A stretch of DNA of 64,000 nucleotides from DATJKD01 sp963834855 (GTDB lineage: Bacteria > Pseudomonadota > Gammaproteobacteria > Steroidobacterales > Steroidobacteraceae). Under the pieces are notes generated by a model. The model was not told the origin of the DNA, did no database searches, and was given only the letters and a program-made list of their open reading frames with translations. The DNA is taken from positions 1 through 64,000 of the forward strand of contig CAWIDH010000018.1 of NCBI GenBank assembly GCA_963834855.1. Direction: 5' to 3'. The position numbers and the translations under genes are program-made. Below, piece by piece: positions 20,108 through 29,110 of this stretch. The first letter of the stretch is position 1; the number at the start of each line of letters is the position of its first letter.

Positions 20108-21141
20108 TCAGGGAGCGCCCGAGGGGCGCAGCTTCAGCATCACCTTGAGTGCGGTCGGTTCGCACTGCGTCGCGAACGCCTGCGCCACGTCGTCGATCTG
20201 AAACTCGTGTGAGATCAGGCCCGCGCGGTCCACCTTGCGCGCGCGCATCAGCTCGAGGGCTTCCACGAGCTCTTCTGCGGCGTAGCCGTTCGAGCCCATG
20301 ATGTCGGTTGCTTCTGGATGATGGGGCCCAGGTCGATCGTCACGCGATCCTCGAAGCCGCCGAAGCAGACGATGCGACCGTCTCGCAGGTCGATCAAACG
20401 CAACGCCGTCTCGAGCGGCGGGGGCCCGGGCATGTGCTTGATGTAGCCGGCGCAATCGAAGACCACGCCGATGCGCGCCGAGCGGCCCTGGTAACCGTCT
20501 TCCGTGCCACACAGACGGGCGACAGAGTCGAAGACGTCGCCGTCGCGCGGGTTGACCAGGGCGGTTGCACCGACCTCGCGCGCCTTGGCGAGGCGCGCGT
20601 CCGACACGTCGATCGCGATGAGTTGCCCGGTAACAATGTCGCGCGCGCGGATCGCCTGGATGACGCCCAGTCCGATGATGCCGACGCCGAACACGACTAC
20701 GTTCTCACCAGGCTGGATCGCTGCCTTGCGCGCCATCTGCAGGGCATCGGCCATCGGCTCGGTCGTCGCCGCCTCGGTAAAGGTCACCCCTGTTGGAATC
20801 CGCACGAGCTGGTAGGGGTTGACCGGCACCGTGACGTACTCGGCCATGCCGCCGCCGAAGCCGGTCACCCCGACCACGGACTCGCCAATCCGCCAGCCGT
20901 CAACGGTGGGGCCCACCTCCACGATCGTGCCGGCAAATTCGTGCCCGGGTACCTGGTAGCCCTCGGGCGTGCCTCGGACAAGCTTGTCTCGATATGTGTT
21001 GTTGCGGTACATGTGCAAGTCAGACCCGCAGATACCGCAGGCCTCGACCCGTACGAGCACTTCACCGGCCGCAGGCGCCGGACGCGTGGCGTCGGGTCGC
21101 AGCGCGATCTTCCCGGGATCGACGAAGTCGGCAACCTTCAT
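20108..21141 (-). CDS. Zinc-dependent alcohol dehydrogenase (MDR), one frameshift
   Basis: Medium-chain dehydrogenase, about 344 residues. The catalytic zinc site is GICGSDLHMYR and GHEFAGTIVEVGP; the Rossmann motif is VVFGVGIIGLGV. A frameshift near 20300 precedes the C-terminal DIMGSNGYAAEELVEALELM. The structural-zinc four-cysteine lobe seems absent or reduced, with GTPEGYQVPGHEF following the first zinc ligand. It oxidises an alcohol or polyol with NAD(P); the substrate is unknown. First gene of an operon with the Coq4-like gene and divergent from the SnoaL gene at 21317. Confidence 0.86.
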
Positions 21142-21316
21142 TCAAGCGTCCCCTTCGGCCGGCGCGATCCGGCATGGGCCTGGCCACGATTTACCGCGAT
21201 GCGCACACGCGCGCCTCGTTCAAATGGACGGTCCCGATCGCTGACCGCAGGCCGAGTTAGGATAAGGGTCGAGGCTGCCGTGTCCAGCCGGCCACGTTTC
21301 CTGGAGAGAGACTCAC
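21142..21316. promoter_or_regulatory. Divergent control region between alcohol dehydrogenase and SnoaL genes
   Basis: 175 bp without a gene. Holds TCAAATGGACG at 21220-21230 (also at 8138) and GGAGAGA at 21301-21307 as the ribosome site of the SnoaL gene. No clear promoter boxes were seen. Confidence 0.4.
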
Positions 21317-21755
21317 ATGCCCGCCACGCCCGAACAGGTCCGCCGTGCGATCGAAAACTACGTCAAGGCCTGGGCGACCAACGACAAGACGCTCTTCCTG
21401 AGCCTCTTCTCGCCCGAGGCGCTGTGGTGGGACCCGGTCGGCACGCCGCCCTTCAAGGGGCTCGAAGGCGTCGAGCGGTTCTGGGACTTCGCGCACCAGG
21501 ACGCCGGGCGCACGCTCGAGCCGCGTATCGAGGAGATCCGCGCCTGCGGCAGCGAAGGCATCCTGCGTCTTCACGATGCAGGTGCGCATCCCGGCGAAGC
21601 GGCAGGCGATCGACCTGTCCATCGTCGATCACTTCGCGCTCGACGACGCGGGCCGGATACTCACGGCGCGCGCCTTCTGGGACGAGAGCAGCGTGTCGGT
21701 GCCCGCGGGCTGGCAGCCCTTCGCGCCCAACGTGTCGGAAGCCTACGAGACCTGA
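21317..21755 (+). CDS. SnoaL-like / ketosteroid-isomerase-fold protein, one frameshift
   Basis: From ATG 21317: VRRAIENYVKAWATNDKTLFLSLFSPEALWWDPVGTPPFKGLEGVERFW, the canonical start of SnoaL/steroid delta-isomerase-like proteins. After a frameshift near 21562 it runs MQVRIPAKRQAIDLSIVDHFALDDAGRILTARAFWDESSV, the matching C-terminal sheet. About 146 residues. The end overlaps the convergent monooxygenase stop by 13 bp. It closely resembles the SnoaL gene at 28490 (same SLFSPEA / DPVGTPPFKG versus DPVGSPPYRG layout), so the two are probably paralogues. Confidence 0.82.
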
Positions 21756-23738
21756 GCTCGCGCCCCCACGGTGCTCATGCGGTCCCGGCCTGTTGGCGGC
21801 ATCGGCTCGTAGTCCGCGAGAGTCCGGCTCGCGTGTCCAGCCCCAGTAGTCGACCAGGAGCCAGGGCGAGGTCGTGACGACCACGCCGCGCTTGTTCTTG
21901 TACCAGCTGCTGACCTTGGGGTGAGACCAGACCATGCGCGCGAGCGCCTCACGCAGCCGCACGCAGTAGTCGTCGTACACGTCCTGCCGGCAGTCGAGCG
22001 GTCCGCCGTGCTCGACGATCGCGCGGACGCAGCCGAGCACGTAGCGCACCTGGCACTCGGAGTGGAAGATGATGCTGCCGGCGTGCGCCAGGTTGGTCCC
22101 GGGCCCGTACAGGCAGAAGAAGTTCGGGAAACCGGGGACGGTGATGCCGAGATACGCGCGGGGTTCGTCGCCCCACATTTCGTGCAGGTCGACGCCGCCG
22201 CGGCCGAAGACCCGCATCGGCAGCAGGAAGCGATCCGCCTGGAAGCCCGTCGCGAGCGCGATGATGTCGACCTCGTGTCGTCGGCCGGTCTCGTCGATCA
22301 CCGCGGTCTCGTCGATCGAGGTGATCCTGTCGGTGACCAGCTCGACATGCGGCTTCCTGAGCGCCGCGAGCCAGCTTCCGTTGTCCTGCAGCATGCGCTT
22401 CCCGCCCACGGGGAAGTCCGGGATGACCTTGGCGAGAAGCGCCGGGTCGTCGCCGACCTGCGAGGCCATGTAGGCGGTGAGTTGCTTGCGCTGCTCTTCG
22501 TTCGCGGCGTTGACCGCGCGATCCTGATGCGGCCAGGCGGGATCCTTCGTCCAGATCGGGAGCGTGGCGTCCGATCCCGGATAGAACAGCAGGAATCGCA
22601 GCCAGCGGCCGTAGTACGGCACGTGGCTCAGGAGCCATTTGTGATCGTCGCTGACGGTGCTGTGGTAATGCGGGTTCGGAAACATCCACACCGGCGATCG
22701 CTGGAAAACCGTGACGCCGGCGGCCTTCTCGGAGAGCGCCGGGACGAGCTGAAACGCGCTCGCCCCGGTACCGATGACGGCGATGCGCTTGCCCTGCCAG
22801 GCGAGGTCGGCCGGCCACTTGCCGGTGTGGGCGACCGTGCCCTGGAACCGATCGAGGCCGGGGATGTCCGGATACCGCGGCCGATTGAGCTGGCCGACGG
22901 CGGAGATGACCGCATCCGCGCGCATCGTCGACGTGCTGCCGTCCGCGTCGCGCAGCTCGAGCAGCCAGTCGCCGGAGGCGTCGTCCCAGGTCGCACGGGT
23001 CACCTCGGTACGGAAGCGGATGTGCTCGCGGATCCCGTAGCGATCGACGCAGCGCTCGAAGTAATCGTGCAGCTCGTCGCGCTGCGCGAAGTACGCGCTC
23101 CAGTCCGGGTTCATGTCGAACGAGTACGAGTAGAAGTGGCTCGCGACGTCGACTCGGCACCCGGGATAGCGGTTCTCGTACCAGGTTCCGCCGACGGCGT
23201 CGTTCTTCTCGATCACCGTGAACGGGATGCCGGCCTCGTGCAGGCGGATGGCGGCCAGCACTCCGGACATGCCCGCGCCGATCACGACGACCCGGTGCAG
23301 TGCGGCCCGCTCGCGCAGCGCAGAGCCCGCCTCCCAGTGAATCGACCGCTGGTCCGTGCCGTCGAGCGCAAGCTCCTCGAGCATCATCGGAACGTACCGT
23401 GGCGATACCGGCTCGCCGACGATGAAGCTCATCATTTCGAGGACGGTCTCGCGGTCGGGCGGTAGCGGCAGCGTACAGCCGCGGTCACGGTATTCGCCGA
23501 GCACCTTGACCGCCAGCCGGGCGACCGAGGCGCGTTCCTCGTCCGTCATCGACGACTGGATCTCGTTCATCATCGCCTTGCGCGGGCCGTATCTGCCCTC
23601 GAGCAGGCTCCTGTCGCCGCTCACGTGGATGAGCGCCATCATCAGCGCGGGCGTGCTCGCGGAGCGCACGGCGCGCTCGATGAAGGCGTCGTCTTCGGTG
23701 ATCGGCGCCTCGACGGGCTGGATGGTGATATTCGTCAA
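21743..23738 (-). CDS. FAD-dependent Baeyer-Villiger-type monooxygenase (HAPMO-like), one frameshift
   Basis: About 665 residues. A roughly 130-residue N-terminal extension precedes the FAD motif GAGMSGVLAAIRLHEAG. The BVMO fingerprint region is FQGTVAHTGKWP (family FxGxxxHxxxW), and the NADPH motif is IGTGASAFQLVP. The N-terminal extension and length match 4-hydroxyacetophenone monooxygenase-type enzymes. A frameshift near 21825 precedes the C-terminal LADYEPMPPTGRDRMSTVG. These flavoenzymes insert oxygen next to a ketone, giving an ester or lactone. Together with steroid genes a ketosteroid substrate is conceivable, but the family is broad. Ends 13 bp into the convergent SnoaL gene. Confidence 0.87.
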
Positions 23739-23859
23739 GGCGCACCCGGCGTGCAGCTGTCCATGTCGGCCCTGAGGATAGCGCCGGCGCCGCGGGCCGT
23801 CGTCGTCGGTTCGGACTAGGACGGCGTCGGACCCCGCAGCCCCTAATGCCCCGCCACGA

Positions 23860-23929
23860 TCTCTATTTCCCCATTCTGCCGGAAGTTTCGACTGCAGGCT
23901 CCGCTTGCCTGGAAATAGAGAATGTCCCC
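23860..23929. repeat. REP-like inverted repeat, CTCTATTTCC family
   Basis: Arms TCTCTATTTCC (23860-23870) and its complement (23911-23921) are 11/11 complementary with a 40-nt spacer. The right arm extends into GAATGTCCCC, giving a 15-base match to 1155-1169. It lies in the 201-bp gap between the monooxygenase start and the sulfurylase stop, in which I see no gene. Confidence 0.65.
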
Positions 23930-23939
23930 GTTTCCCGGC

Positions 23940-25652
23940 TCAACGGATGTAGCCCAGGCTCTCGAGCTTGACGAGGATGCGGTGCGCGGCGAGGTCCGGC
24001 GAGAGGTTCCGCGTGTCGATGCGCATCTCGGGGTTCTCGGGCTCCTCGTACGGATCGCTGATGCCGGTGAATTCCTTGAGCGTGCCCGCGCGGGCCTTGG
24101 CGTAGAGACCCTTGCGATCGCGTGCCTCGCAGACCTCGAGCGGCGTAGCGACGTGGATCTCCACGAACCCGCCGGACGCCTCGACCATCTCCCGCACCTG
24201 CCGCCGCGTCGCGGCGTAGGGCGCGATCGGCGCGCAGATCGCCACACCGCCGTACTTCGCGATCTCCGAGGCGACGTAGCCGATCCGCAGGATGTTGATG
24301 TCGCGATGCTCGCGCGAGAACCCGAGCTCGCTGGAGAGGTGCTTGCGGACCACGTCCCCGTCGAGGAGTGTCACCCGGCGCGAGCCGATCTCGAGCAGCT
24401 TCACGAGGAGCGCGTTCGCGATTGTCGACTTCCCGGAACCTGACAGTCCCGTGAAGAACACGGTGAATCCCTGCTTGTGCTTCGGTGGATGCGCCTTGCG
24501 GAGCTCCGCGATGATTTCCGGGTAGGAGAACCATTCCGGGATCTCGAGCCCCTCGCGCAGCCGGCGCCGGAACTCGGTGCCCGACACCTGCAGCGGGGTC
24601 ATGCCCGGCGTGATCTCGTCCTCGGGCAGGAACTGCGCCTTCTGCTCGACGTACACCATCTCGCGGAAGGGCACCATCGTGACTTCGATTTCCTTCTCGT
24701 ACTCGCGGAGCAGCTGCTGCGCGGCATACGGGTCGTAGTAGGCGTCGCCGTTCCGCGCGTTGCCCGGCCCGGCGTGATCGCGGCCGACGATCAGGTGCGT
24801 GCAGCCGTAGTTCTTGCGGATGATCGCGTGCCAGAGCGCCTCCTTGGGTCCCGCCATCCGCATCGCGAGGTTGAGCAGGCTGAGCGCGGTCGTCTGATCC
24901 GGGTAGTGCGCCAGCATGTGCTCGTAGCAGCGCACGCGCGTGTAGTGGTCGATGTCGCCCGGGCGTGTCATGCCGACGACGGGATGCAGCAGCAGGTTCG
25001 CCTCGCACTCGCGCGCGGCGCGGAAGGTGAGCTCCTGGTGCGCGCGGTGCATGGGGTTTCGGGTCTGGAAGGCGACGACCTTGCGCCAGCCCTGCTTGCG
25101 AAACCGCCCGCGCAGCTCCGCCGGCGAGTCGCGCAGTAGCTTGAAGTCGTAGTGCATCGGCGGCTCGACGCCGCGCAACTTGCCGCCGATGTAGACCGGG
25201 CCGGCGCGATGCTTGAGGAAATGCACTCCCGGGTGATGATCGTCGTCGGTGCCGAAGACGCTCCGCGCCTCGGCGGTCTTGTCGGGCTCCCAGCGGTCGC
25301 CGACCTCCATGGTCGCGATCAGCACGCCCTCGGGATCACGAAGCGCGATGTGATCGCCATCCTTGAGCCCGGCGGCGAACTCGCGGCTCACGTCGAGGTT
25401 GATCGGGATCGGCCAGACGACGCCCGAGGGCAGCCGCATGTCCTTGAGCACCGCGTCGTATTCGCCGCGGTTGAGAAACCCGTCGAGCGGCGAAAACGCG
25501 CCGTTCAGCAGCAGCTCGAGGTCGCAGAGCTGCCGCGCGCTCAGGTTCCAGTTGGGGTAGTCGCGCGCCGCGGCCTTTTCCTTCTCGGCGACCGACTCGG
25601 TGAGATAGAGTTCCTTCAGCGTGCCGCCGTGCGGCTCCTTGTATGCCCCCAT
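23940..25652 (-). CDS. sat/cysC: Bifunctional sulfate adenylyltransferase / adenylylsulfate kinase
   Basis: Intact, 570 residues. The N-terminal PUA-like and ATP sulfurylase domains carry QTRNPMHRAH and IVGRDHAGPGN. From about residue 390, TVFFTGLSGSGKST is the P-loop of a complete APS kinase, with a VTLLDGD Walker-like strand and RDINILRIGYVA. It makes APS from sulfate and ATP and then phosphorylates it to PAPS, for cysteine synthesis or for sulfotransferases. Alone on its strand between the repeat at 23860 and the DUF1579 gene. The kinase keeps its P-loop, so both activities are expected. Confidence 0.95.
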   Translation of the reverse strand: MGAYKEPHGGTLKELYLTESVAEKEKAAARDYPNWNLSARQLCDLELLLNGAFSPLDGFLNRGEYDAVLKDMRLPSGVVWPIPINLDVSREFAAGLKDGDHIALRDPEGVLIATMEVGDRWEPDKTAEARSVFGTDDDHHPGVHFLKHRAGPVYIGGKLRGVEPPMHYDFKLLRDSPAELRGRFRKQGWRKVVAFQTRNPMHRAHQELTFRAARECEANLLLHPVVGMTRPGDIDHYTRVRCYEHMLAHYPDQTTALSLLNLAMRMAGPKEALWHAIIRKNYGCTHLIVGRDHAGPGNARNGDAYYDPYAAQQLLREYEKEIEVTMVPFREMVYVEQKAQFLPEDEITPGMTPLQVSGTEFRRRLREGLEIPEWFSYPEIIAELRKAHPPKHKQGFTVFFTGLSGSGKSTIANALLVKLLEIGSRRVTLLDGDVVRKHLSSELGFSREHRDINILRIGYVASEIAKYGGVAICAPIAPYAATRRQVREMVEASGGFVEIHVATPLEVCEARDRKGLYAKARAGTLKEFTGISDPYEEPENPEMRIDTRNLSPDLAAHRILVKLESLGYIR

Positions 25653-25753
25653 CGGTTCCCCCTTGCCATTGCCAATCCGGGCAACCGGTCCATGATAGCG
25701 AGTCGTATGTTGCCGGCGATACGATCACGCCACGAAGCAACGGAGCAAAGCCT

Positions 25754-26327
25754 ATGGACCACAGCTCCCGTCGCGTTATGTACAGAAACCGTCTGCCCCT
25801 CGGGTTCTGCGCGGCACTCGCATGCACGCAGATCGCCGCGCGCCGAGCAGCCTGCGGCGCCCAGGCCCGGCGCCGAGCACGCGCAGCTCGGGTACTTCGT
25901 GGGGACCTGGCGCACCGAGGGCGAGTTCAAGCCCGGCATGTTCGGACCCGGGGGCAAAATGACCGCCACCGAGACCTGCGAGTGGTTCGAGGGTCGGTTC
26001 TCCATCGTGTGCCGAGCCGAAGGACAGTTCCCCTCGGGGCCGAACAGGAGCATTGGCCTGCTCGGTTACAGCACGGAAGACCAGAAGTACACGTACTACG
26101 GCGCCGACAATTCCGGCATGACGATGAACACGGTCTCGCGCGGCACGCTGCAGGGCGACACCTGGACCTGGGAGGACGAGAGCACGATGGGCGGCCGCCC
26201 GATCCGCACGCGCGTGACGATGAAGGTGCTGTCGCCCACCACCTACGACTTCCGTATGGAGGCGCAGGGCGCGGACGGGAGCTGGGCGCCGCTCATCGAG
26301 AGCCGGGCCACGAAGCTGAGCCGATGA
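25754..26327 (+). CDS. DUF1579 family protein, frameshifted in the leader
   Basis: The conserved part is QLGYFVGTWRTEGEFKPGMFGPGGKMTATETCEWFEGRFSIVCRAEG and continues with typical DUF1579 features (GLLGYSTEDQKYTYYGADNSG). It resembles lipocalin-like small beta-barrel proteins of unknown function. The leader MYRNRLPLGFCAALACTQIAA looks like a signal peptide; a frameshift near 25845 lies between it and the domain. About 190 residues. Possible starts are ATG 25754 or ATG 25778. Convergent with the hsaF gene. Confidence 0.75.
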
Positions 26328-26355
26328 CGAAAGCAGGGCCGACCGCCGGTCCGGG

Positions 26356-27397
26356 CTAAGCCGCGCCGCGTTCCTTCTTCCTGGCCCGCGACATGTTGAG
26401 CGCGACGTCCTCGATCATGTCCTCCTGGCCGCCCACCGTCTTCTGCCGGCCGAGCTCGACCAGGATGTCAGCGGACGGCACGCCGTACTTGGCGCCTGCG
26501 CGCTTCGCGTGCAGCAGGAACGAGGAGTAGACGCCCGCGTAGCCCAGGATCAGCGAGTCGCGATCGACGCGGATCGGCTGGTCCATCATCGGCACGACGA
26601 TGTCCTCGGCGACATCCATCAGCTTGAAGACGTCGATGCCCGTGTGCACGCCCATCCGGTCGAGCACGGCATTGAACACTTCGAGCGGCGTATTTCCCGC
26701 GCCGGCGCCGAGTCCCGCCACCGAGCCGTCGATCCGGGCGGCGCCCGCCTCGATCGCGGCGAGCGAGTTGGCGATGCCGAGCGCCATGTTGTGGTGACCG
26801 TGAAAGCCGATCTCGGTCGCTGGAGTCGAGCTTCTCGCGCAGCAGTCCGATCCGCGCGGTCACGTCGTCGGGCAGCATGTACCCGGCCGAATCCGTGCAG
26901 TAGATGACGTTCGCGCCGTAGCTTTCCATCAGCCTGGCCTGCGCGAGCAACTGCGGAGGCTCGACCATGTGCGCCATCATGAGGAACCCGACCGTGTCGA
27001 GGCCGAGCTTGCGCGAGAGCGCAATGTGCTGCTCGGAGACGTCCGCCTCCGTGCAGTGCGTGGCGACGCGGATCGTTGCCACACCGCAGTCCTTCGCGAG
27101 ATGCAGGTGCTCGACCGTGCCGATCCCGGGCAACAGCAGCGCCGAGACCCTGGCTCGGGTGAGCTTCGGGATCACCCCGCGCAGGTATTCCTCGTCGCTG
27201 TGCGACGGAAAGCCGTAGTTGACCGAGGCGCCGCCCAGGCCGTCACCGTGGGTGATCTCGATCAGCGGCACGCCGGCGGCATCGAGCGCCGTGGCCACCG
27301 CCACCATCTGCTCGAGCGAGATGCGATGCGCCTTGGCGTGCATGCCGTCGCGCAGGCACATGTCGTGCAGCACGACCTTCTTTCCATTGAGGTTCAT
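26356..27397 (-). CDS. hsaF: 4-hydroxy-2-oxovalerate/oxohexanoate aldolase (HsaF/DmpG type), one frameshift
   Basis: Class II pyruvate-specific aldolase, about 346 residues. It begins KVVLHDMCLRDGMHAKAHRIS, with the RDGMH catalytic/metal segment. After a frameshift near 26825 it continues GFHGHHNMALGIANSLAAIEAG, with the metal-binding HxH pair. The enzyme cleaves 4-hydroxy-2-oxoacids to pyruvate and an aldehyde, which is passed directly to the dehydrogenase encoded 16 bp upstream (hsaG). In the steroid pathway the aldehyde is propanal. Assignment to steroid rather than phenol catabolism rests on the neighbouring hsaC, ipd and hsaA-E genes. Confidence 0.9.
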
Positions 27398-27412
27398 GTC
27401 GGCTCCCCGGCC

Positions 27413-28327
27413 CTAGGCGGCCGTGGGCTGTGGGATGAAGCGGCCGGCCGCGATCTCCTCGGCGATCATCTCGCCGGTGCGCAGCGCCGCCGCGGTCATG
27501 ATGTCGAGGTTGCCCGCGTACTTCGGCAGATAGTCGCCGAGCCCCTCGACCTCGAGATAGATCGATACGCGCTTTCCGTCGAACACGGGACCGTTCTTGA
27601 GCCGGTAGCCCGGCACGTACTTCTGCACCTCGCGGATCATCGCCTGCACGGAGGCGGTGATCTTCGCCTCGTCGGGCGCGGTCTCGGTGAGGCAGTGCAC
27701 GGTGTCGCGCATGATGAGCGGCGGCTCGGCGGGGTTGAGGATGATGATCGCCTTGCCGCGTTTTGCGCCGCCGACCTTCTCGATCCCATGTGCGGTCGTC
27801 CGGGTGAACTCGTCGATGTTCTTGCGCGTCCCCGGACCGGCGGATTTCGAAGACACCGTCGCGACGATCTCGCCGTATGCGACGGGCTGTACGCGGCTCA
27901 CCGCCGCGATCATCGGGATGGTCGCCTGCCCGCCGCAGCTCACCATGTTGACGTTCATCTCGCGCTTGCCGACGTGCTCGGCCAGGTTCACGGGCGGAAC
28001 GCAGTACGGCCCGATTGCCGCCGGCGTGAGGTCGACGACCACGACGCCGCGAGCCTGCAGCTTGCGCGCGTTCTCGGCGTGCACGTAGGCCGAGGTCGCA
28101 TCGAAGGCGATCCGCACGTCGTCGGTCGCCACGTGCGGGAGCAGGCCGTCGACTCCGTCCGCGGTGGCCTTGAGCCCGAGCTCCCGCGCCTTCGCGAGTC
28201 CCTCGGATGCGGCATCGATACCGACCATCCAGACCGGCCGGATCGACTTGCTGCGCAACGCCTTATAAAGGAGATCGGTGCCGATGTTGCCCGACCCGAT
28301 CAGCGCCGCATTCACCCTGGCTGCCAT
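27413..28327 (-). CDS. hsaG: Acetaldehyde/propanal dehydrogenase, acylating (HsaG/DmpF type)
   Basis: Intact, 304 residues from ATG 28327; GGAG lies 7 bp before it, so this start is preferred over the in-frame ATG at 28435. Rossmann motif ALIGSGNIGTDLLYKALR, catalytic Cys in NVNMVSCGGQATIPM, and C-terminal dimer/aldolase contact region. It oxidises the aldehyde from HsaF to propionyl- or acetyl-CoA with NAD and CoA. The two proteins form a channelling complex, consistent with the 16-bp spacing. The upstream region holds TACGCA motifs shared with other steroid operons here. Confidence 0.93.
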   Translation of the reverse strand: MAARVNAALIGSGNIGTDLLYKALRSKSIRPVWMVGIDAASEGLAKARELGLKATADGVDGLLPHVATDDVRIAFDATSAYVHAENARKLQARGVVVVDLTPAAIGPYCVPPVNLAEHVGKREMNVNMVSCGGQATIPMIAAVSRVQPVAYGEIVATVSSKSAGPGTRKNIDEFTRTTAHGIEKVGGAKRGKAIIILNPAEPPLIMRDTVHCLTETAPDEAKITASVQAMIREVQKYVPGYRLKNGPVFDGKRVSIYLEVEGLGDYLPKYAGNLDIMTAAALRTGEMIAEEIAAGRFIPQPTAA

Positions 28328-28385
28328 CGTCACTCCACCTCGACCTCGGGCGGCCTCTGCGGCCCGGGATCGATAAATTCCACGC

Positions 28386-28428
28386 GATGCGTTGTAAATC
28401 GACCCGAATTTATATTGAATGCGTAGTA
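28386..28428. promoter_or_regulatory. Candidate operator/promoter region of hsaGF
   Basis: Two direct copies of the half-site, ATGCGTTGTA (28386) and ATGCGTAGTA (28419), are 33 bp apart. On the minus strand TACTACGCAT lies between a TTGCGG -35-like and a TATAAA -10-like box. The same TACGCA core occurs near hsaC, the Lrp pair and hsaA/hsaD. Confidence 0.45.
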
Positions 28429-28489
28429 GCCGCAATCATCCTCTACGAATAGACCCCACGCCGGCATCGCGCCCGGCGGGGAGAAGCAC

Positions 28490-29110
28490 ATGGCCCAGAA
28501 CGACGTGCTTGCCGCGATGTTCGCGGCGCAGACCGGCCCGGTGACCGCCGAGCGCATGCGTGCGGTGATGGAAGCCTACCTTGAATCGTGGCGGCGCAAC
28601 GACCCCGAAGCCCGGTTCCGCCTATTTGTCGACGAGCCGGTGGTCGAGGACCCGGTCGGGTCGCCCCCGTATCGCGGGCGGGACAACGTGCTCGCGTTCT
28701 GGAAACAGGCGGCCTGGCCGGGCGTGACGTTCGACGCGACGCTGCACAAGTTCATCACCTGCGGACGCGAGGCGCTGGCGCACTTCACCATCCGGCTCGT
28801 CGGTGGTGGCCGGCCCTCGATGAGCATCGAAGTGCACGAGACCGTGCGGTTCGCCGACGATGGGCGGATTGCTGAGCTGCGCGCGTACTGGAACCCGAGC
28901 AACCTCAGCGTCGACGCGCTGATTGGTGCCGGGTCGCAGTTTCGCAGTTATTGGTCCGATCTCGGCCAGGAGCACCATCGCTGGTCGCACCCAATAACTG
29001 CGAAACTGCAGGCCCGGCACCAGCGTCCCAGCGTCACTCCGGCAACGCAAACGCGACAACCGCGTCGCCAACCGTGCTGCCGAGATACTTGTGCCCGCCC
29101 GCCGCGATGA
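28490..29110 (+). CDS. SnoaL-like / ketosteroid-isomerase-fold protein with a repeat-derived tail
   Basis: The first 145 residues are a normal SnoaL-fold protein (VMEAYLESWRRNDPEARFRLFVDEPVVEDPVGSPPYRG ... AELRAYWNP), similar to the gene at 21317. The normal end would be near residue 150. The frame stays open through the 28936-29009 inverted repeat and then 77 bases into the convergent quinoprotein gene, adding about 55 low-complexity, Arg-rich residues. That tail is probably a by-product of repeat insertion that removed the original stop. Divergent from hsaG; a role on a keto-steroid CoA intermediate is possible. Confidence 0.78.
   Translation: MAQNDVLAAMFAAQTGPVTAERMRAVMEAYLESWRRNDPEARFRLFVDEPVVEDPVGSPPYRGRDNVLAFWKQAAWPGVTFDATLHKFITCGREALAHFTIRLVGGGRPSMSIEVHETVRFADDGRIAELRAYWNPSNLSVDALIGAGSQFRSYWSDLGQEHHRWSHPITAKLQARHQRPSVTPATQTRQPRRQPCCRDTCARPPR
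28936..29009. repeat. Perfect 19-bp inverted repeat between convergent genes
   Basis: GCAGTTTCGCAGTTATTGG at 28936-28954 pairs with 28991-29009 without a mismatch; the loop is 36 nt. No T-run follows, so it is more REP-like than a classic terminator, though it may act as one for both convergent genes. Confidence 0.75.

Noticed and set aside
20308..21849. Plus-strand 513-residue open frame
   Set aside because: Antisense of the alcohol dehydrogenase with no recognisable domain.
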